This document shows positions 17,276 to 25,954 of a stretch of DNA of 39,795 nucleotides, in pieces (position 1 is the first letter of the stretch; every line of letters starts with the position of its first letter). The notes beneath the pieces were generated by a model that did not search any database, was not told the origin of the DNA, and worked only from the letters and a program-made list of their open reading frames with translations. The position numbers were made by a program, and so were the translations under genes. The stretch is taken from assembly GCA_016933965.1 (NCBI GenBank), contig JAFGTS010000008.1:1-39795 (forward strand), read 5' to 3'. Source of the DNA: Deltaproteobacteria bacterium (GTDB lineage Bacteria > Desulfobacterota > Syntrophia > Syntrophales > UBA2210).

Positions 17276-17304
17276 TTGACAGGGGACATTCGGTTCCCTA
17301 TACT
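17276..17304 (+). promoter_or_regulatory. Near-consensus sigma70 promoter
   Basis: TTGACA (17276-17281), exactly 17 bases, TATACT (17299-17304): a perfect -35 and one mismatch in the -10. Transcription should start near 17311 and read the DRTGG and CBS/ATPase genes with a leader of about 113 bases. Confidence 0.75.
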
Positions 17305-17423
17305 TCGCCAGGTCTTCAGGCGTTGACTCATTCTCAACTGCCCAAATTTTCGACATATATTTTGAAGAACCTCCGGCGGCGCGCGAGCTCTCCGGATCCA
17401 GGGACGGCAAGAGCAATTTCATC

Positions 17424-17792
17424 ATGAAACTGGACGATATCATTACGATCCTTGAGGGACGCGTCCTGACGAGAACCGGCACGAATGATCTGGAAATCCA
17501 GTCCTGCGGCTCCGCCGATCTGATGAGCGATGTCCTGGCATTTCAGACGGAAGAAAGCGGACTTCTGCTGACGGGCCTCACCAACCAGCAGGTCATCCGC
17601 ACGGCGGAAATGGCGAACATCAATGCCATTGTCTTTGTTCGCGGCAAGATACCGCCCCAGTCAACGATCGATCTGGCCGAAGAGCTCTCCATCCCACTCA
17701 TTTCATGCTTCCACAGCATGTATAAAGCATCAGGATTGCTGTATAATGCGGGTCTTCCCGATAACGGAGTCGTTTCGATACCATGCCGGTAA
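17424..17792 (+). CDS. Stand-alone DRTGG domain protein
   Basis: A 122-residue single-domain protein of the DRTGG type, the module otherwise found next to CBS pairs or at the N-terminus of phosphotransacetylase-like proteins. Visible features are the ITILEGRVLT start, the ADLMSDVLAF strand-turn, TGLTNQQVIRTAEMANINAIVFVRGKIPP in two quoted halves of one long core, and a final SMYKASGLLYNAGL helix. The function is unknown; regulatory nucleotide sensing is often proposed. The ribosome site is weak. Its last 10 bases overlap the start of the CBS/ATPase gene, so the two products are very likely partners. Confidence 0.75.
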   Translation: MKLDDIITILEGRVLTRTGTNDLEIQSCGSADLMSDVLAFQTEESGLLLTGLTNQQVIRTAEMANINAIVFVRGKIPPQSTIDLAEELSIPLISCFHSMYKASGLLYNAGLPDNGVVSIPCR

Positions 17793-18757
17793 TAAACAGC
17801 AAAAACGGGAAAGAGACAGACCAGCTGACACGGGTCCAGGAGCTGGTCTATGAACTGCGCGTTGACGAAGTCATGACGGCCGATGTCAGGACGGTATCGC
17901 CGGACACGACCATGGCCGAGTTGATGGCCATCATGCGCATTAATCGAATATCGGGACTGCCCGTCGTCGAACAGGACGAAATGGTGGGCATCGTCAGTCT
18001 TGAAGACCTGGTAAAGGCCGTTGCGGACGGTCACCCAGAGGACAGCGTGCGCAATCGGATGAGCAGGAAGATCGTGTCGGTCCGTGCCGACGAACGGGCC
18101 GTCCAGGCGGTGAAGCTATTCGCGCAGCACGGCTTCGGTCGTTTGCCCGTTCTTGACTCCGCGGGGAAGCTGGTGGGGATCCTCACGGGCAGCGATATCA
18201 CCAGGGGTCTTCTGCGGTCCCTGAGCACGCGCTATCACGCGGAAGAAATGCGGCGCTACCGGGCAAGTCACATCTTTGAAGATATCGATTCCGAAGAGAC
18301 ATCCCTGGTCCTTCGCTACCATGTGGCGGGAAGGGATTTCAATCAGGGGGGACAGGCATCAAGCAAGCTGAAGCGGGCACTTGAGCGCCTCGGAGCGAAC
18401 CCTCCCCTGCTGCGACGGGTCAGTGTATCGGCCTATGAAGCGGAAATGAACCTGATAATTCACACGAGCAACGGTGGAGAACTGCGCGCCGAGATCAGCC
18501 CTCACAGGATAACCCTCATCACCGAAGATGACGGCCCGGGCATTTCGGATGTCGAGGCCGTTTTTCAACCGGGATACACAACGGCCCCCGACTGGGTGCG
18601 CGAACTGGGATTCGGTGCCGGTATGGGGTTGACGAACGTGAAGCGTTTCAGTGACGAGGCCTTTATAGAATCACATCCCGGCTCGGGCACGCGGCTGACC
18701 GCCATCTTCAACGTGCCGCCCCCCGGAGGGGATGGTGGATCGGACGACGATCAGTGA
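17783..18757 (+). CDS. CBS-domain pair fused to anti-sigma-type (RsbW-like) ATPase
   Basis: A 324-residue cytoplasmic protein in two parts. Residues about 24-148 are two CBS domains (first ending EMVGIVSLEDL, second with GRLPVLDSAGKLVGILTGSDI), which usually bind adenosyl ligands such as AMP or ATP. Residues about 168-318 are a GHKL ATPase of the SpoIIAB/RsbW kind: N box around E219-N223, G1 box DDGPGI (249-254), G2 box GFGAGMGL (276-283). A histidine-kinase dimerisation domain is absent. A protein kinase switched by adenylate charge is a plausible reading. No sigma factor or anti-anti-sigma gene lies in the window. I recall such CBS-ATPases and DRTGG proteins beside electron-bifurcating hydrogenase operons in clostridia; no hydrogenase is here. 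Confidence 0.82.
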   Translation: MPVINSKNGKETDQLTRVQELVYELRVDEVMTADVRTVSPDTTMAELMAIMRINRISGLPVVEQDEMVGIVSLEDLVKAVADGHPEDSVRNRMSRKIVSVRADERAVQAVKLFAQHGFGRLPVLDSAGKLVGILTGSDITRGLLRSLSTRYHAEEMRRYRASHIFEDIDSEETSLVLRYHVAGRDFNQGGQASSKLKRALERLGANPPLLRRVSVSAYEAEMNLIIHTSNGGELRAEISPHRITLITEDDGPGISDVEAVFQPGYTTAPDWVRELGFGAGMGLTNVKRFSDEAFIESHPGSGTRLTAIFNVPPPGGDGGSDDDQ

Positions 18758-18874
18758 ACCTCGCGGGCAGCCGCCGGAGATCACCCCCGTCATCAAGCTC
18801 TTTTTGGGAGATATCAGGAAGGCGGTAATTGCCGCGCGGGAAGCATGAACGAGGCTGTATGCGGGACAGCATAA

Positions 18875-18926
18875 AAAAAAGATCAGTACCTGGGTAAAAG
18901 GAGGAAAACCAAGACTGATCTTTTTT
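18875..18926. terminator. Long-loop hairpin terminator
   Basis: Perfect 13-bp inverted repeat: AAAAAAGATCAGT (18875-18887) and ACTGATCTTTTTT (18914-18926). The right arm gives a U run on the plus strand and the left arm one on the minus strand, so it could work both ways. The 26-nt loop is long for an intrinsic terminator. Confidence 0.6.
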
Positions 18927-18999
18927 ATATTGTGGAGAAGCTTTTTGTATTGGCGATAAACTATATTGCAATGGCCGTGCCAGACGGCGAAAGCAACGC

Positions 19000-19056
19000 T
19001 TATATTCGTAATACATTATTTTTATTGAATATAAATGCCGGGCTCGTGGCCGGCAT
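19000..19056. repeat. Two adjacent hairpins before the DUF2959 gene
   Basis: TTATATTC (19000-19007) pairs with GAATATAA (19027-19034), and directly after it ATGCCGG (19035-19041) pairs with CCGGCAT (19050-19056). They lie in a markedly AT-rich dip. Within 18758-19172 (415 bp) I see only these hairpins and the terminator at 18875-18926, and no supportable gene. Confidence 0.45.
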
Positions 19057-19172
19057 CCCTTGTTGCCCGCGACAGACATGGATACTATCGAACCACCCGG
19101 GGAGCTTTCTTGGTTAAAAAGTATCCACCTGGTCCGGATATCCGGGCCATCATCCCCTTGAAGGAGGTTTGT

Positions 19173-19823
19173 ATGAAGAACCGAAGCATCTTTATCATCC
19201 TCAGCCTGCTTGTCACACTCTGGTGCCTGTCAGGATGTCAGAAGACCTACTATGCTCTCTGGGAACAATTTGGAAAAGAAAAACGGCATCTCCTCAGAGA
19301 AAATGTCAAGGAGGCAAGCGAAGAACAGAAAGAGGCGTCGGAGCAGTTCAAGGATGTTCTGACCCGCATACAGGAAATGTATGGTTTTACAGGCGGAGAC
19401 CTGGAAAAGGTGTATAAAAAGCTGCAGGCCGATTTTGCGGAAAGTGAAAAACGGGCGGAGGTCGTCCATAAACGGATCGCCGCCGTTGAAACGATAGCTG
19501 GAGACCTCTTTCATGAATGGGAGGATGAAATAAAACAGATAACGAACCCCGCTCTTCGATCAAAAAGCAGGCAACGGCTCGAAGAATCCAGGGTTCAGTA
19601 CGGGCAGCTCCGGGCGGCCATGAAAAAGGCGGAATCAAAGATGAGCCCCGTTCTCGACCGATTCCGGGATTACGTCCTCTACCTGAAGCACAACCTGAAC
19701 GCCCAGGCCGTCGGCACTCTCAGGGAAGAGGCCGGGAACATTGAGATCGAAGTGGGATCGCTCATCGCCGATATGAATCGGTCAATCACCGAAGCCGAGG
19801 TGTTCCTGAAGAACTTTCAATAA
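19173..19823 (+). CDS. DUF2959 family lipoprotein
   Basis: A 216-residue lipoprotein. The signal peptide ends in a lipobox (LSGC, Cys at about residue 20). The mature part begins KTYYALWEQFGKEKRHLL and continues as a long charged helical, coiled-coil region with DV-LTRIQEMYGFTGGDLEKVY and a conserved-looking SEKRAEVVHKRI segment, matching DUF2959, whose function is not known. The ATG at 19173 has AAGGAGGT seven bases upstream; the longer open frame has no such site. It is probably anchored in the outer or inner membrane facing the periplasm. Confidence 0.8.
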   Translation: MKNRSIFIILSLLVTLWCLSGCQKTYYALWEQFGKEKRHLLRENVKEASEEQKEASEQFKDVLTRIQEMYGFTGGDLEKVYKKLQADFAESEKRAEVVHKRIAAVETIAGDLFHEWEDEIKQITNPALRSKSRQRLEESRVQYGQLRAAMKKAESKMSPVLDRFRDYVLYLKHNLNAQAVGTLREEAGNIEIEVGSLIADMNRSITEAEVFLKNFQ

Positions 19824-19947
19824 CCGCGGCCACTTTGAAGCAGCCTCATGGGGTTCATCATCATTACCATGAATGGCCTCTCATTGTCATATGGCACAAT
19901 TATAAAGGGAGGACGGGAGGGTTTTTCGTATGTAACAATCCCCCCAA

Positions 19948-19968
19948 CCCCCCTTTATCAAAGGGGGG
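19948..19968. repeat. GC-rich hairpin CCCCCCTTT-ATC-AAAGGGGGG
   Basis: Perfect 9-bp stem with a 3-base loop, between the convergent DUF2959 and cobO genes, followed by TTTC. It resembles a dispersed intergenic hairpin and may also help end both transcripts. Only one copy occurs in the window. Confidence 0.5.
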
Positions 19969-20007
19969 CTTTCGGGGCGGCAAAAAGGTATCTCAGACAA
20001 CAGGCCG

Positions 20008-20562
20008 TTAATATTCGATACCCCGACGCTCTTTTATACCCTTCGCATAGTGGTGTTTTACTTCCTGTATCTCGCTCACCGTATCGGCCATCTCGATGAC
20101 TTCCGGGGAGGCGTATCGGCCCGTCAGGACCAGATCGAGGGAATCCGGTTTGCGTTCCAGGAGCTCCAGGACATCCTTCAGGGGGATCAGTTTGAAGTCG
20201 ACGGCTACGTTGATCTCATCCAGTATGACCATGTCGTAATCACCTGACGCGACCACTTCACGGGCCCGTTCAAGTCCTTTCTGTGCCAGTTCCACGTCGA
20301 CCGGTGCCGGGTTCTCCCGCATCACAAAACTGTCGAGGCCAAAAAGTTCCACCGTAAAATCAGGCAGATACCGTTCGGCCGCGATGGTCTCCCCGTATTT
20401 CCGACCCTTCATGAACTGAATCATGTGCACTTTCAACCCATGGCCCACGGCCCGCAACGCCTGCCCCAGAGCGGAGGTGGTCTTTCCCTTGCCGTTTCCG
20501 GTCAGGACGATGATCAGGCCTTTTGTATGCTTTTCCCGTATCTCTTCCACGGTTCCCTCCAT
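20008..20562 (-). CDS. cobO: Cob(I)alamin adenosyltransferase, CobO/BtuR type
   Basis: A 184-residue enzyme that attaches the 5'-deoxyadenosyl group of ATP to cob(I)alamin, making coenzyme B12. The modified P-loop GNGKGKTTS, the HMIQFMKGRKYGE segment, ILDEINVAVDF and VLTGRYASPEVIEMAD are diagnostic. I prefer the second ATG (20562) because GGAGGA lies seven bases before it; an ATG at 20577 with no ribosome site would add five residues. It lies 200 bp downstream of meaB on the same strand, so it can supply the cofactor for the mutase encoded beyond. Confidence 0.95.
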   Translation of the reverse strand: MEGTVEEIREKHTKGLIIVLTGNGKGKTTSALGQALRAVGHGLKVHMIQFMKGRKYGETIAAERYLPDFTVELFGLDSFVMRENPAPVDVELAQKGLERAREVVASGDYDMVILDEINVAVDFKLIPLKDVLELLERKPDSLDLVLTGRYASPEVIEMADTVSEIQEVKHHYAKGIKERRGIEY

Positions 20563-20778
20563 TGATACTTCCTCCATAACCCGTTGTTTCCGATAGAGAG
20601 TTCCTTATGAAGCGGCCACAGAAACGGTCTTACGAGATTCAAGGGTTTTTCCCCTCCCTCTGCAAGGGGTGGTCGGAAGGGATTTCGAGGGAACTGAAGG
20701 AACTCTTGCTATCGCAGGTTACATGATTTTTACTTTGTCGCTTCGCCCCTCTGTCGCTTTGTCGCTGTTGTTAGAAAG

Positions 20779-21735
20779 CTACCGCAGGTACTTCTTCGCA
20801 ATCTCTTCGGCGCAGGTATAGGGATCCGTTTCCTTTTTGATCAGTTTTTCAATGAGACTTTCCATCTCGCCGCTGTCGATGATCTTGCGGAGTATCGGTG
20901 TAAGGATACTTGACTGGAGCGCCTCGTTCAACTCGGCCATCACCTTTCGACGGAGACGGCTGCCGAGGAGGTTCTTGCTGACAAGGTTCTCATAATGCTC
21001 GTCGATCTTTGTGGACAGCTCTTCCACACCTTCGTGGAACAGCTCCGGCTTGAACATGGTGTCCACGGAAATGATCGGCGGCCGCCATCCTCCGGCGAAG
21101 GTCCCCGCCATGTCGAGCATGTGCATGAGTTCCTGGTAGAGTCGGCCGGCGCCTTCACGGTCCGCCTTGTTGATGACGAAAATATCGGCTACTTCGAGGA
21201 TCCCGGCCTTTATCGCCTGAATATCGTCGCCCATGCCGGGGATCATGACAACGACGACCGTATGGACGTGATTCATTACCTCCACTTCCTGCTGCCCCGT
21301 ACCGACGGTTTCGACGAAAACAAGGTCCTTTCCCATGGCATCCATGACATGGATCGCATCGCCGGCTGCTTTTGACAGGCCTCCCAGAGCGCCCCTGGTC
21401 GCCAGGCTTCTGACAAACACCTGGGGATCCTCGGCGTGGCGCTGGAGCCGGATCCGGTCCCCCAGAATGGCGCCGCCCGTGAAAGGGCTGGTGGGGTCCA
21501 CGAGAAGGGCGCCTATGGTCTTGTTCATTTTCCGGTAACGGGAGATCAGAGAATCGATCAGCGTGCTTTTCCCCGCTCCCGGCGCACCCGTCAATCCGAC
21601 GACATGAGCCCTTCCGGTAAAGGGAAAGAGATGTTTTATGGCGGTCTTCGCCTCGGGAATGCTGTCCTCGATGTTGCGGATCAGGCGGGTCGCCGTCCGA
21701 ACGTCTCCCTTTCTGATCTTATCCGCTTCCTTCAT
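20779..21735 (-). CDS. meaB: MeaB-type GTPase chaperone of B12-dependent acyl-CoA mutase
   Basis: A 318-residue G3E-family P-loop GTPase. It guards and reloads the adenosylcobalamin mutase, gating cofactor transfer from the adenosyltransferase. Walker A is GAPGAGKST (50-58), the G3 region is ETVGTGQQEVE and the base-recognition motif is NKAD. The C-terminal helical arm used for dimer formation is present. GGAAGGA lies five bases before the ATG. It is 50 bp downstream of the B12-binding subunit gene. The family was once called ArgK, a misnomer. Confidence 0.95.
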   Translation of the reverse strand: MKEADKIRKGDVRTATRLIRNIEDSIPEAKTAIKHLFPFTGRAHVVGLTGAPGAGKSTLIDSLISRYRKMNKTIGALLVDPTSPFTGGAILGDRIRLQRHAEDPQVFVRSLATRGALGGLSKAAGDAIHVMDAMGKDLVFVETVGTGQQEVEVMNHVHTVVVVMIPGMGDDIQAIKAGILEVADIFVINKADREGAGRLYQELMHMLDMAGTFAGGWRPPIISVDTMFKPELFHEGVEELSTKIDEHYENLVSKNLLGSRLRRKVMAELNEALQSSILTPILRKIIDSGEMESLIEKLIKKETDPYTCAEEIAKKYLR

Positions 21736-21785
21736 GTGAGTCCTTCCACTATGCCATCATGCCTACCATGCTATTGATATAACTG

Positions 21786-22187
21786 TCATTTCACGGAGAC
21801 ATTCTCCCTGACCCATTGTACGATCGAATCAAGGGACGCCCCGGGAGTAAAAACAGCCTTGATCCCGGCATCATGGAGCATCTGCAGGTCCTGATCGGGA
21901 ATGATACCGCCGCCGATCACCGTAATATCATCTCCCCCCCGTTCCCGCAGCAGTTCTACCACCCGTGGAAAGAGGTACCGGTGCGCACCGGAAAGGCAGC
22001 TCAGACCGACCAGGTCCACGTCCTCCTGGATGGCCGCAGATGCTATCTGTTCGGGAGTTTGATGACAGCCTGTATAGATCACCTCGAATCCCGCGTCGCG
22101 AAAACACCGGGAAAGAATTCTGGCACCGCGGTCATGTCCGTCAAGGCCCGGTTTCGCCACCATGATACGAATTCTGCGTTCAGTCAT
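21786..22187 (-). CDS. B12-binding small subunit of acyl-CoA mutase
   Basis: A 133-residue Rossmann-like cobalamin-binding domain. DxHxxG is present as D16-H18-G21 in [13 protein letters not shown], with H18 the lower axial cobalt ligand. The [14 protein letters not shown] and [10 protein letters not shown] segments are the other two cobalamin-binding loops. Length fits the free small subunits of two-part mutases (IcmB, HcmB, archaeal MCM) rather than the fused form. I take the ATG at 22187; an upstream TTG frame overlapping the large subunit is less likely. It starts 30 bases after the large-subunit stop. Confidence 0.95.
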   Translation of the reverse strand: MTERRIRIMVAKPGLDGHDRGARILSRCFRDAGFEVIYTGCHQTPEQIASAAIQEDVDLVGLSCLSGAHRYLFPRVVELLRERGGDDITVIGGGIIPDQDLQMLHDAGIKAVFTPGASLDSIVQWVRENVSVK

Positions 22188-22216
22188 GTGGTCCTGTTTC
22201 CTCCCTCGCACATCTT

Positions 22217-23899
22217 TCAATATATGGCGGGGTCCGTATACTCCCCGTACACTTCACGATAGACATCGCAGATCTCCTGCAGGGTCGCCAGGCTCTTGAC
22301 GGCCTCGATGCAGTGCGGCATGACATTGTCGCCCTTTTTACAGGCCCGGCGAAGCTCATTGAGATGTCGCTTGACGGCCTTGTCGTCCCGTTTCCTTTTG
22401 ATACCGTTCAGGCGCTCGACCTGCTCCTTTTCAATATTATCATCTATATCGAGGGTGGGTATCTCGTCCCCCTCGTCGGTCACATATCTGTTGACCCCGA
22501 CCATGACCTTTTCTCCCGACTCCAACTGCTGCTGAAACCGGTACGCGGCGTCGGCGATCTCCATTTGAGGGAACCCCTTTTCGATCGCGGCGATCATGCC
22601 ACCCATGGCATCGATCTTTTCAATGTATTCCCAGGCCTGTGCCTCCATTTCGTTGGTCAGCGACTCAACGAAATATGAACCGCCCAGCGGGTCGATGGTT
22701 GAAGCCACACCGGTCTCTTCAGCGATCACCTGCTGCGTCCTGAGGGCTATTTCCACCGCGTGTTCCGTCGGAAGGCACCAGACCTCGTCGAGAGAATTGG
22801 TGTGCAGAGACTGGGTGCCGCCCAGAACGGCGGCGAGCGCCTCGATGGCCGTCCGTACGACATTATTATAGGGCTGCTGGGCCGTCAGCGAACATCCCGC
22901 CGTCTGTGTGTGAAACCGCATCCACCAGGAACGCGGGTCCTTCGCTTTGAAGCGTTCACGCATGATCTTCGCCCACATCCGGCGTGCCGCACGCATCTTG
23001 CAGATCTCTTCAAAGAAATCGATATGTGAATTAAAAAAGAATGAAAGCCGCGGCGCAAAGGCATCCACATCGAGCCCCTTCCTGCGCACCACGTCTTCCA
23101 CGTACTCGATCCCGTCGCGCAGGGTAAAGGCCAGTTCCTGAACCGCCGTCGAGCCCGCCTCACGGATATGATACCCGCTGATACTGATGGTATTCCATTT
23201 CGGGACATACTGCGTGCCGAACTCGATGGTATCACTGATCAGCTTCACCGACGGCTCGGGGGGACACATGAAGGTTTTCTGGGCGATAAACTCCTTGAGC
23301 ATGTCATTCTGTATGGTACCGCCGATCTTTTTCAGAGGGACCCCATTCAGGTCCGCCGCCGCACAGTACATGGCCCAGAGCACCGTTGCCGGCGGATTGA
23401 TGGTCATGGACGTGGTTATCCGGTCAAGGGGTATCCCGTCTACCAGCTGCATGAAATCCTCAAGGGTGTCGATGGCCACGCCGCACTTGCCGCATTCACC
23501 GAGGGCCCGGGGATTTCCCGTGTCATAGCCCATAAGGGTTGGAAAATCAAAGGCCGTGCTCAGGCCCGTCTGTCCCTGTTTCAGGAGCAATTTCCACCGG
23601 CGGTTCGTATCCCGGGCGGTCCCCATGCCGGCGAACATTCTGAAGGTCCAGTATCTGCCCCGGTACCCCGTTATCTGGTTTCCCCGCAGAAAGGGATATT
23701 CGCCGGGACACCCGATGTCCCGGGCGAAATCCATGTTCTGTAACTCTTCCGGACCGTAGATCCTCTGTATCTCCAGGTCCGAAACGGTGGACCACCGTTC
23801 TTTCTGATCCTGCCACTGGGAAAGGGCGTTACTGACCTCTTCCTCCCATTTCTTTCTGCTTTCGGCTGATTGTTTGAGGGTTTCCCTGGAAAAATACAC
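22217..23899 (-). CDS. Acyl-CoA mutase large subunit, isobutyryl-CoA mutase-like
   Basis: A 560-residue TIM-barrel subunit of an adenosylcobalamin-dependent carbon-skeleton mutase. Family features include [12 protein letters not shown] with H244, [16 protein letters not shown] and [14 protein letters not shown]. At the two positions that bind the free carboxylate in methylmalonyl-CoA mutase (Tyr89 and Arg207, P. shermanii numbering), this protein has F89 (WTFRMFAGM) and Q207 (EFIAQKTF); numbering happens to coincide when the GTG at 23899 is the start. Phe/Gln is the isobutyryl-CoA mutase pattern. AAGGAG precedes that GTG; the frame is open for 34 more codons upstream. The small subunit, MeaB and CobO follow on the same strand. 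Substrate is inferred, the fold is certain. Confidence 0.93.
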   Translation of the reverse strand: MYFSRETLKQSAESRKKWEEEVSNALSQWQDQKERWSTVSDLEIQRIYGPEELQNMDFARDIGCPGEYPFLRGNQITGYRGRYWTFRMFAGMGTARDTNRRWKLLLKQGQTGLSTAFDFPTLMGYDTGNPRALGECGKCGVAIDTLEDFMQLVDGIPLDRITTSMTINPPATVLWAMYCAAADLNGVPLKKIGGTIQNDMLKEFIAQKTFMCPPEPSVKLISDTIEFGTQYVPKWNTISISGYHIREAGSTAVQELAFTLRDGIEYVEDVVRRKGLDVDAFAPRLSFFFNSHIDFFEEICKMRAARRMWAKIMRERFKAKDPRSWWMRFHTQTAGCSLTAQQPYNNVVRTAIEALAAVLGGTQSLHTNSLDEVWCLPTEHAVEIALRTQQVIAEETGVASTIDPLGGSYFVESLTNEMEAQAWEYIEKIDAMGGMIAAIEKGFPQMEIADAAYRFQQQLESGEKVMVGVNRYVTDEGDEIPTLDIDDNIEKEQVERLNGIKRKRDDKAVKRHLNELRRACKKGDNVMPHCIEAVKSLATLQEICDVYREVYGEYTDPAIY

Positions 23900-24024
23900 G
23901 ACGGCCTCTCCTTTCTGTACCCCTGCCCCACAAGCGTATCCCCGTCGCAACGGCGAGAACGGGTCATTATACAACCGGCGCGTCACAGGGACGCGCGGCA
24001 CGGATCAACACGCCAAGCGTGGTT

Positions 24025-24053
24025 TAGTTATCAGCTTTTCATGCAAGTGGCAA
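24025..24053 (-). promoter_or_regulatory. Candidate promoter of the mutase operon
   Basis: Minus strand TTGCCA (24048-24053), 17 bases, TAACTA (24025-24030), giving a leader of about 120 bases before GTG 23899. The leader contains a small hairpin (GCGCGT 23978-23983 with ACGCGC 23991-23996). No cobalamin-riboswitch sequence is visible in it. Confidence 0.45.
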
Positions 24054-24128
24054 GGTCCATTTTTCCACCGGGCAGTATACGGCAGTTCCCATAACCTGCA
24101 GTACTTCGTGGGGAATCAACCTTTTCCA

Positions 24129-24157
24129 TTGACACAGAAGCGGCTCTTTTATACAGT
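24129..24157 (+). promoter_or_regulatory. Candidate promoter of the thiolase operon
   Basis: TTGACA (24129-24134) followed by TACAGT (24152-24157) at 17 bases, overlapping TATACA at 15. The divergent stretch 23900-24199 holds this promoter and the one facing the mutase, and no gene. Confidence 0.45.
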
Positions 24158-24199
24158 GCCTCGGTTGATTTCTACTTATCCGATCGAGGAGGGAACCTC

Positions 24200-25390
24200 A
24201 TGAAACAGCAAAACGACGCGGTAATCATCAGCGTATGCAGAACACCCCTGGGCACCTTCATGGGAGGACTGAGCTCGATCCCCGCAACTCAGCTGGGCGC
24301 TGTCGTCATAGGGGAGGCCGTGAAGCGCTCGGGCCTGGAAGCGTCGGATATCGACGAAGTAATAATGGGCATGGTGCTGCCCTGCGGATACGGGCAGAAT
24401 CCCGCCAGGCAGGCATCGATAAAGGCCGGCATCCCGATCGAAAAAGGAGCGCTGACGGTGAACAAGGTGTGCGGCTCCGGTCTGATCGCGGTGGTCATCG
24501 CCAGCCAGTACGTGAAAACAGGGTTCGCCGATTACGTGGTGGCGGGGGGAATGGAGAACATGAGCGCCGCGCCCCACTTTCTGCCGAATTCCCGATGGGG
24601 CGTACGGATGGGCCCGGGCACCCTGCGTGACCACATGGTATACGACGGCCTCTGGGATGTCGTAAATGACTTTCACATGGGCGCCACGAACGACATCATC
24701 TCCAACACATGGAACGTTAACCGGGAAGACCAGGACGCCTTCGCCTGTGAATCCTACCGGCGGGCCGTGGAAGCGATCGAGACGGGCCGCTTTCGAGAAG
24801 AGATCGTGCCCGTGGAAAAGAAGGACAGGAAAAAGGGACCCATCGTGATCGATACCGATGAGGGGCCGCGGCCGACCGACATGGACGTTCTCTCAATGAT
24901 GAAACCGGCCTTCGGGAAGGACGGTTTCGCCACGGCGGGCAATTCATCCATTATCAGCGACGGCGCATCGGCGGTCGTCGTCACGTCGCGGAGGCGGGCC
25001 GAGGAACGGGGTCTGCCGATCCTTGCCCGGATCATTGAATCCGCTTCCGCCGGGATAGAACTGGAACACGTTCTCCTGGCACCCATACGATCCGTTCCAA
25101 AAGCATTGGCAAAGGCGGGGATGAACATATCGGATATCGGCCTGCACGAGGTGAACGAGGCCTTTGCCGGCTCAACGGTTGCCGTCATGCGCGATTTAGG
25201 TATAGATCACAACAGGTTGAACGTGAACGGCGGCTCTATCGCCCTGGGCCACCCCATCGGGGCATCAGGCGCCCGGGTCCTGACCACATTGCTCTATGAA
25301 ATGAAGCGCCGCGGTGAAACACTGGGCCAGGCATCACTGTGCCTCGGCGGCGGCGAGGCGGTAACCATGATCGTAGAAATGGAGGCCTGA
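24200..25390 (+). CDS. Thiolase (acetyl-CoA C-acetyltransferase family)
   Basis: A 396-residue thiolase that makes or cleaves acetoacetyl-CoA or longer 3-ketoacyl-CoA. Active residues are all present: nucleophile C91 in NKVCGSGL, the NEAFA motif in HEVNEAFAGS, H351 in GHPIGASGAR and C381 in SLCLGGGEAV. The last motif usually reads CxGGG(M/Q)G, so EAV here is a mild departure. Ribosome site GAGGAGG before ATG. It opens a plus-strand operon with an XRE-cupin gene (1-base gap) and an acyl-CoA dehydrogenase, divergent from the B12 mutase genes, so the last step of butyrate-type beta-oxidation is likely. Confidence 0.95.
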   Translation: MKQQNDAVIISVCRTPLGTFMGGLSSIPATQLGAVVIGEAVKRSGLEASDIDEVIMGMVLPCGYGQNPARQASIKAGIPIEKGALTVNKVCGSGLIAVVIASQYVKTGFADYVVAGGMENMSAAPHFLPNSRWGVRMGPGTLRDHMVYDGLWDVVNDFHMGATNDIISNTWNVNREDQDAFACESYRRAVEAIETGRFREEIVPVEKKDRKKGPIVIDTDEGPRPTDMDVLSMMKPAFGKDGFATAGNSSIISDGASAVVVTSRRRAEERGLPILARIIESASAGIELEHVLLAPIRSVPKALAKAGMNISDIGLHEVNEAFAGSTVAVMRDLGIDHNRLNVNGGSIALGHPIGASGARVLTTLLYEMKRRGETLGQASLCLGGGEAVTMIVEMEA

Positions 25391-25391
25391 G

Positions 25392-25943
25392 GTGACAAAA
25401 AAGACAGCAAAACCGGCATCTTTCGGCAAAAAGATCCGTTCTCTCCGGGAGGAACGGGGACTTACCGTGGAGGACCTCTCACACGAGACGGGCTATCCGG
25501 CCGACATGCTGGATAAAGTGGAAACGGACAAGGTCGTACCGCCCGTATCACTCGTCATCCAGCTGAGCCGTATCTTCAAGATCGACATGGATCAGCTTGA
25601 ATCGGAAGAGGAGAAGAAGGCTTCTCAGCGCCGTATCCGCAGTCACAAGAAGCGCGTTGATTCTTATGCATACACTCCCCTGTCACGGCCCGGCGGCGAC
25701 AAGCACCTCAGGGCGTACCTGGTCACGATCGATCCGGAGACCAAGCACAAGGGGGTTGAATTTCATCATGAAGGAGAAGAATTCATTTATGTCCTTCAGG
25801 GTGGGATCACGATTCAGGTGGGAGAAAACGTCTCGAAGCTCGGACCGGGTAAAAGCATCCACTTTAATTCCGCGCTGCACCACAAACTCAGCAATCACAC
25901 GAAGGAAACGGCGGAATTACTTGTCATCGTATACGTGCCGTAA
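25392..25943 (+). CDS. XRE-family regulator with C-terminal cupin
   Basis: A 183-residue transcription factor. Residues about 12-66 are an XRE helix-turn-helix (KIRSLREERGLTVEDLSHET and following) and residues about 105-180 a cupin_2 barrel with HHEGEEFIYVLQG, the likely effector or metal site. Such proteins often sense small carboxylates or acyl compounds. The GTG start lies one base after the thiolase stop and GGAGG is in the preceding codons. Placed between thiolase and acyl-CoA dehydrogenase, it probably regulates this operon and perhaps the divergent mutase operon (inference). Confidence 0.9.
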   Translation: MTKKTAKPASFGKKIRSLREERGLTVEDLSHETGYPADMLDKVETDKVVPPVSLVIQLSRIFKIDMDQLESEEEKKASQRRIRSHKKRVDSYAYTPLSRPGGDKHLRAYLVTIDPETKHKGVEFHHEGEEFIYVLQGGITIQVGENVSKLGPGKSIHFNSALHHKLSNHTKETAELLVIVYVP

Positions 25944-25954
25944 GGAGGGGCAGG

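Noticed and set aside
19940-19980. CRISPR or insertion-sequence end suggested by the CCCCCC/GGGGGG hairpin
   Set aside because: Single copy, no spacers, no transposase frame nearby.
20734-20766. Repeated TTTGTCGCT between meaB and cobO
   Set aside because: Two copies plus a partial one in 33 bp; low complexity and no clear symmetry or partner, so no function can be claimed.
22217-24001. Longer mutase reading frame starting at 24001
   Set aside because: The 34 extra residues are unlike the family start, and the GTG at 23899 has the ribosome site and gives the usual length.
23899-24053. Cobalamin riboswitch in the mutase operon leader
   Set aside because: I looked for the B12-box type sequences in the 120-base leader and found only simple hairpins.
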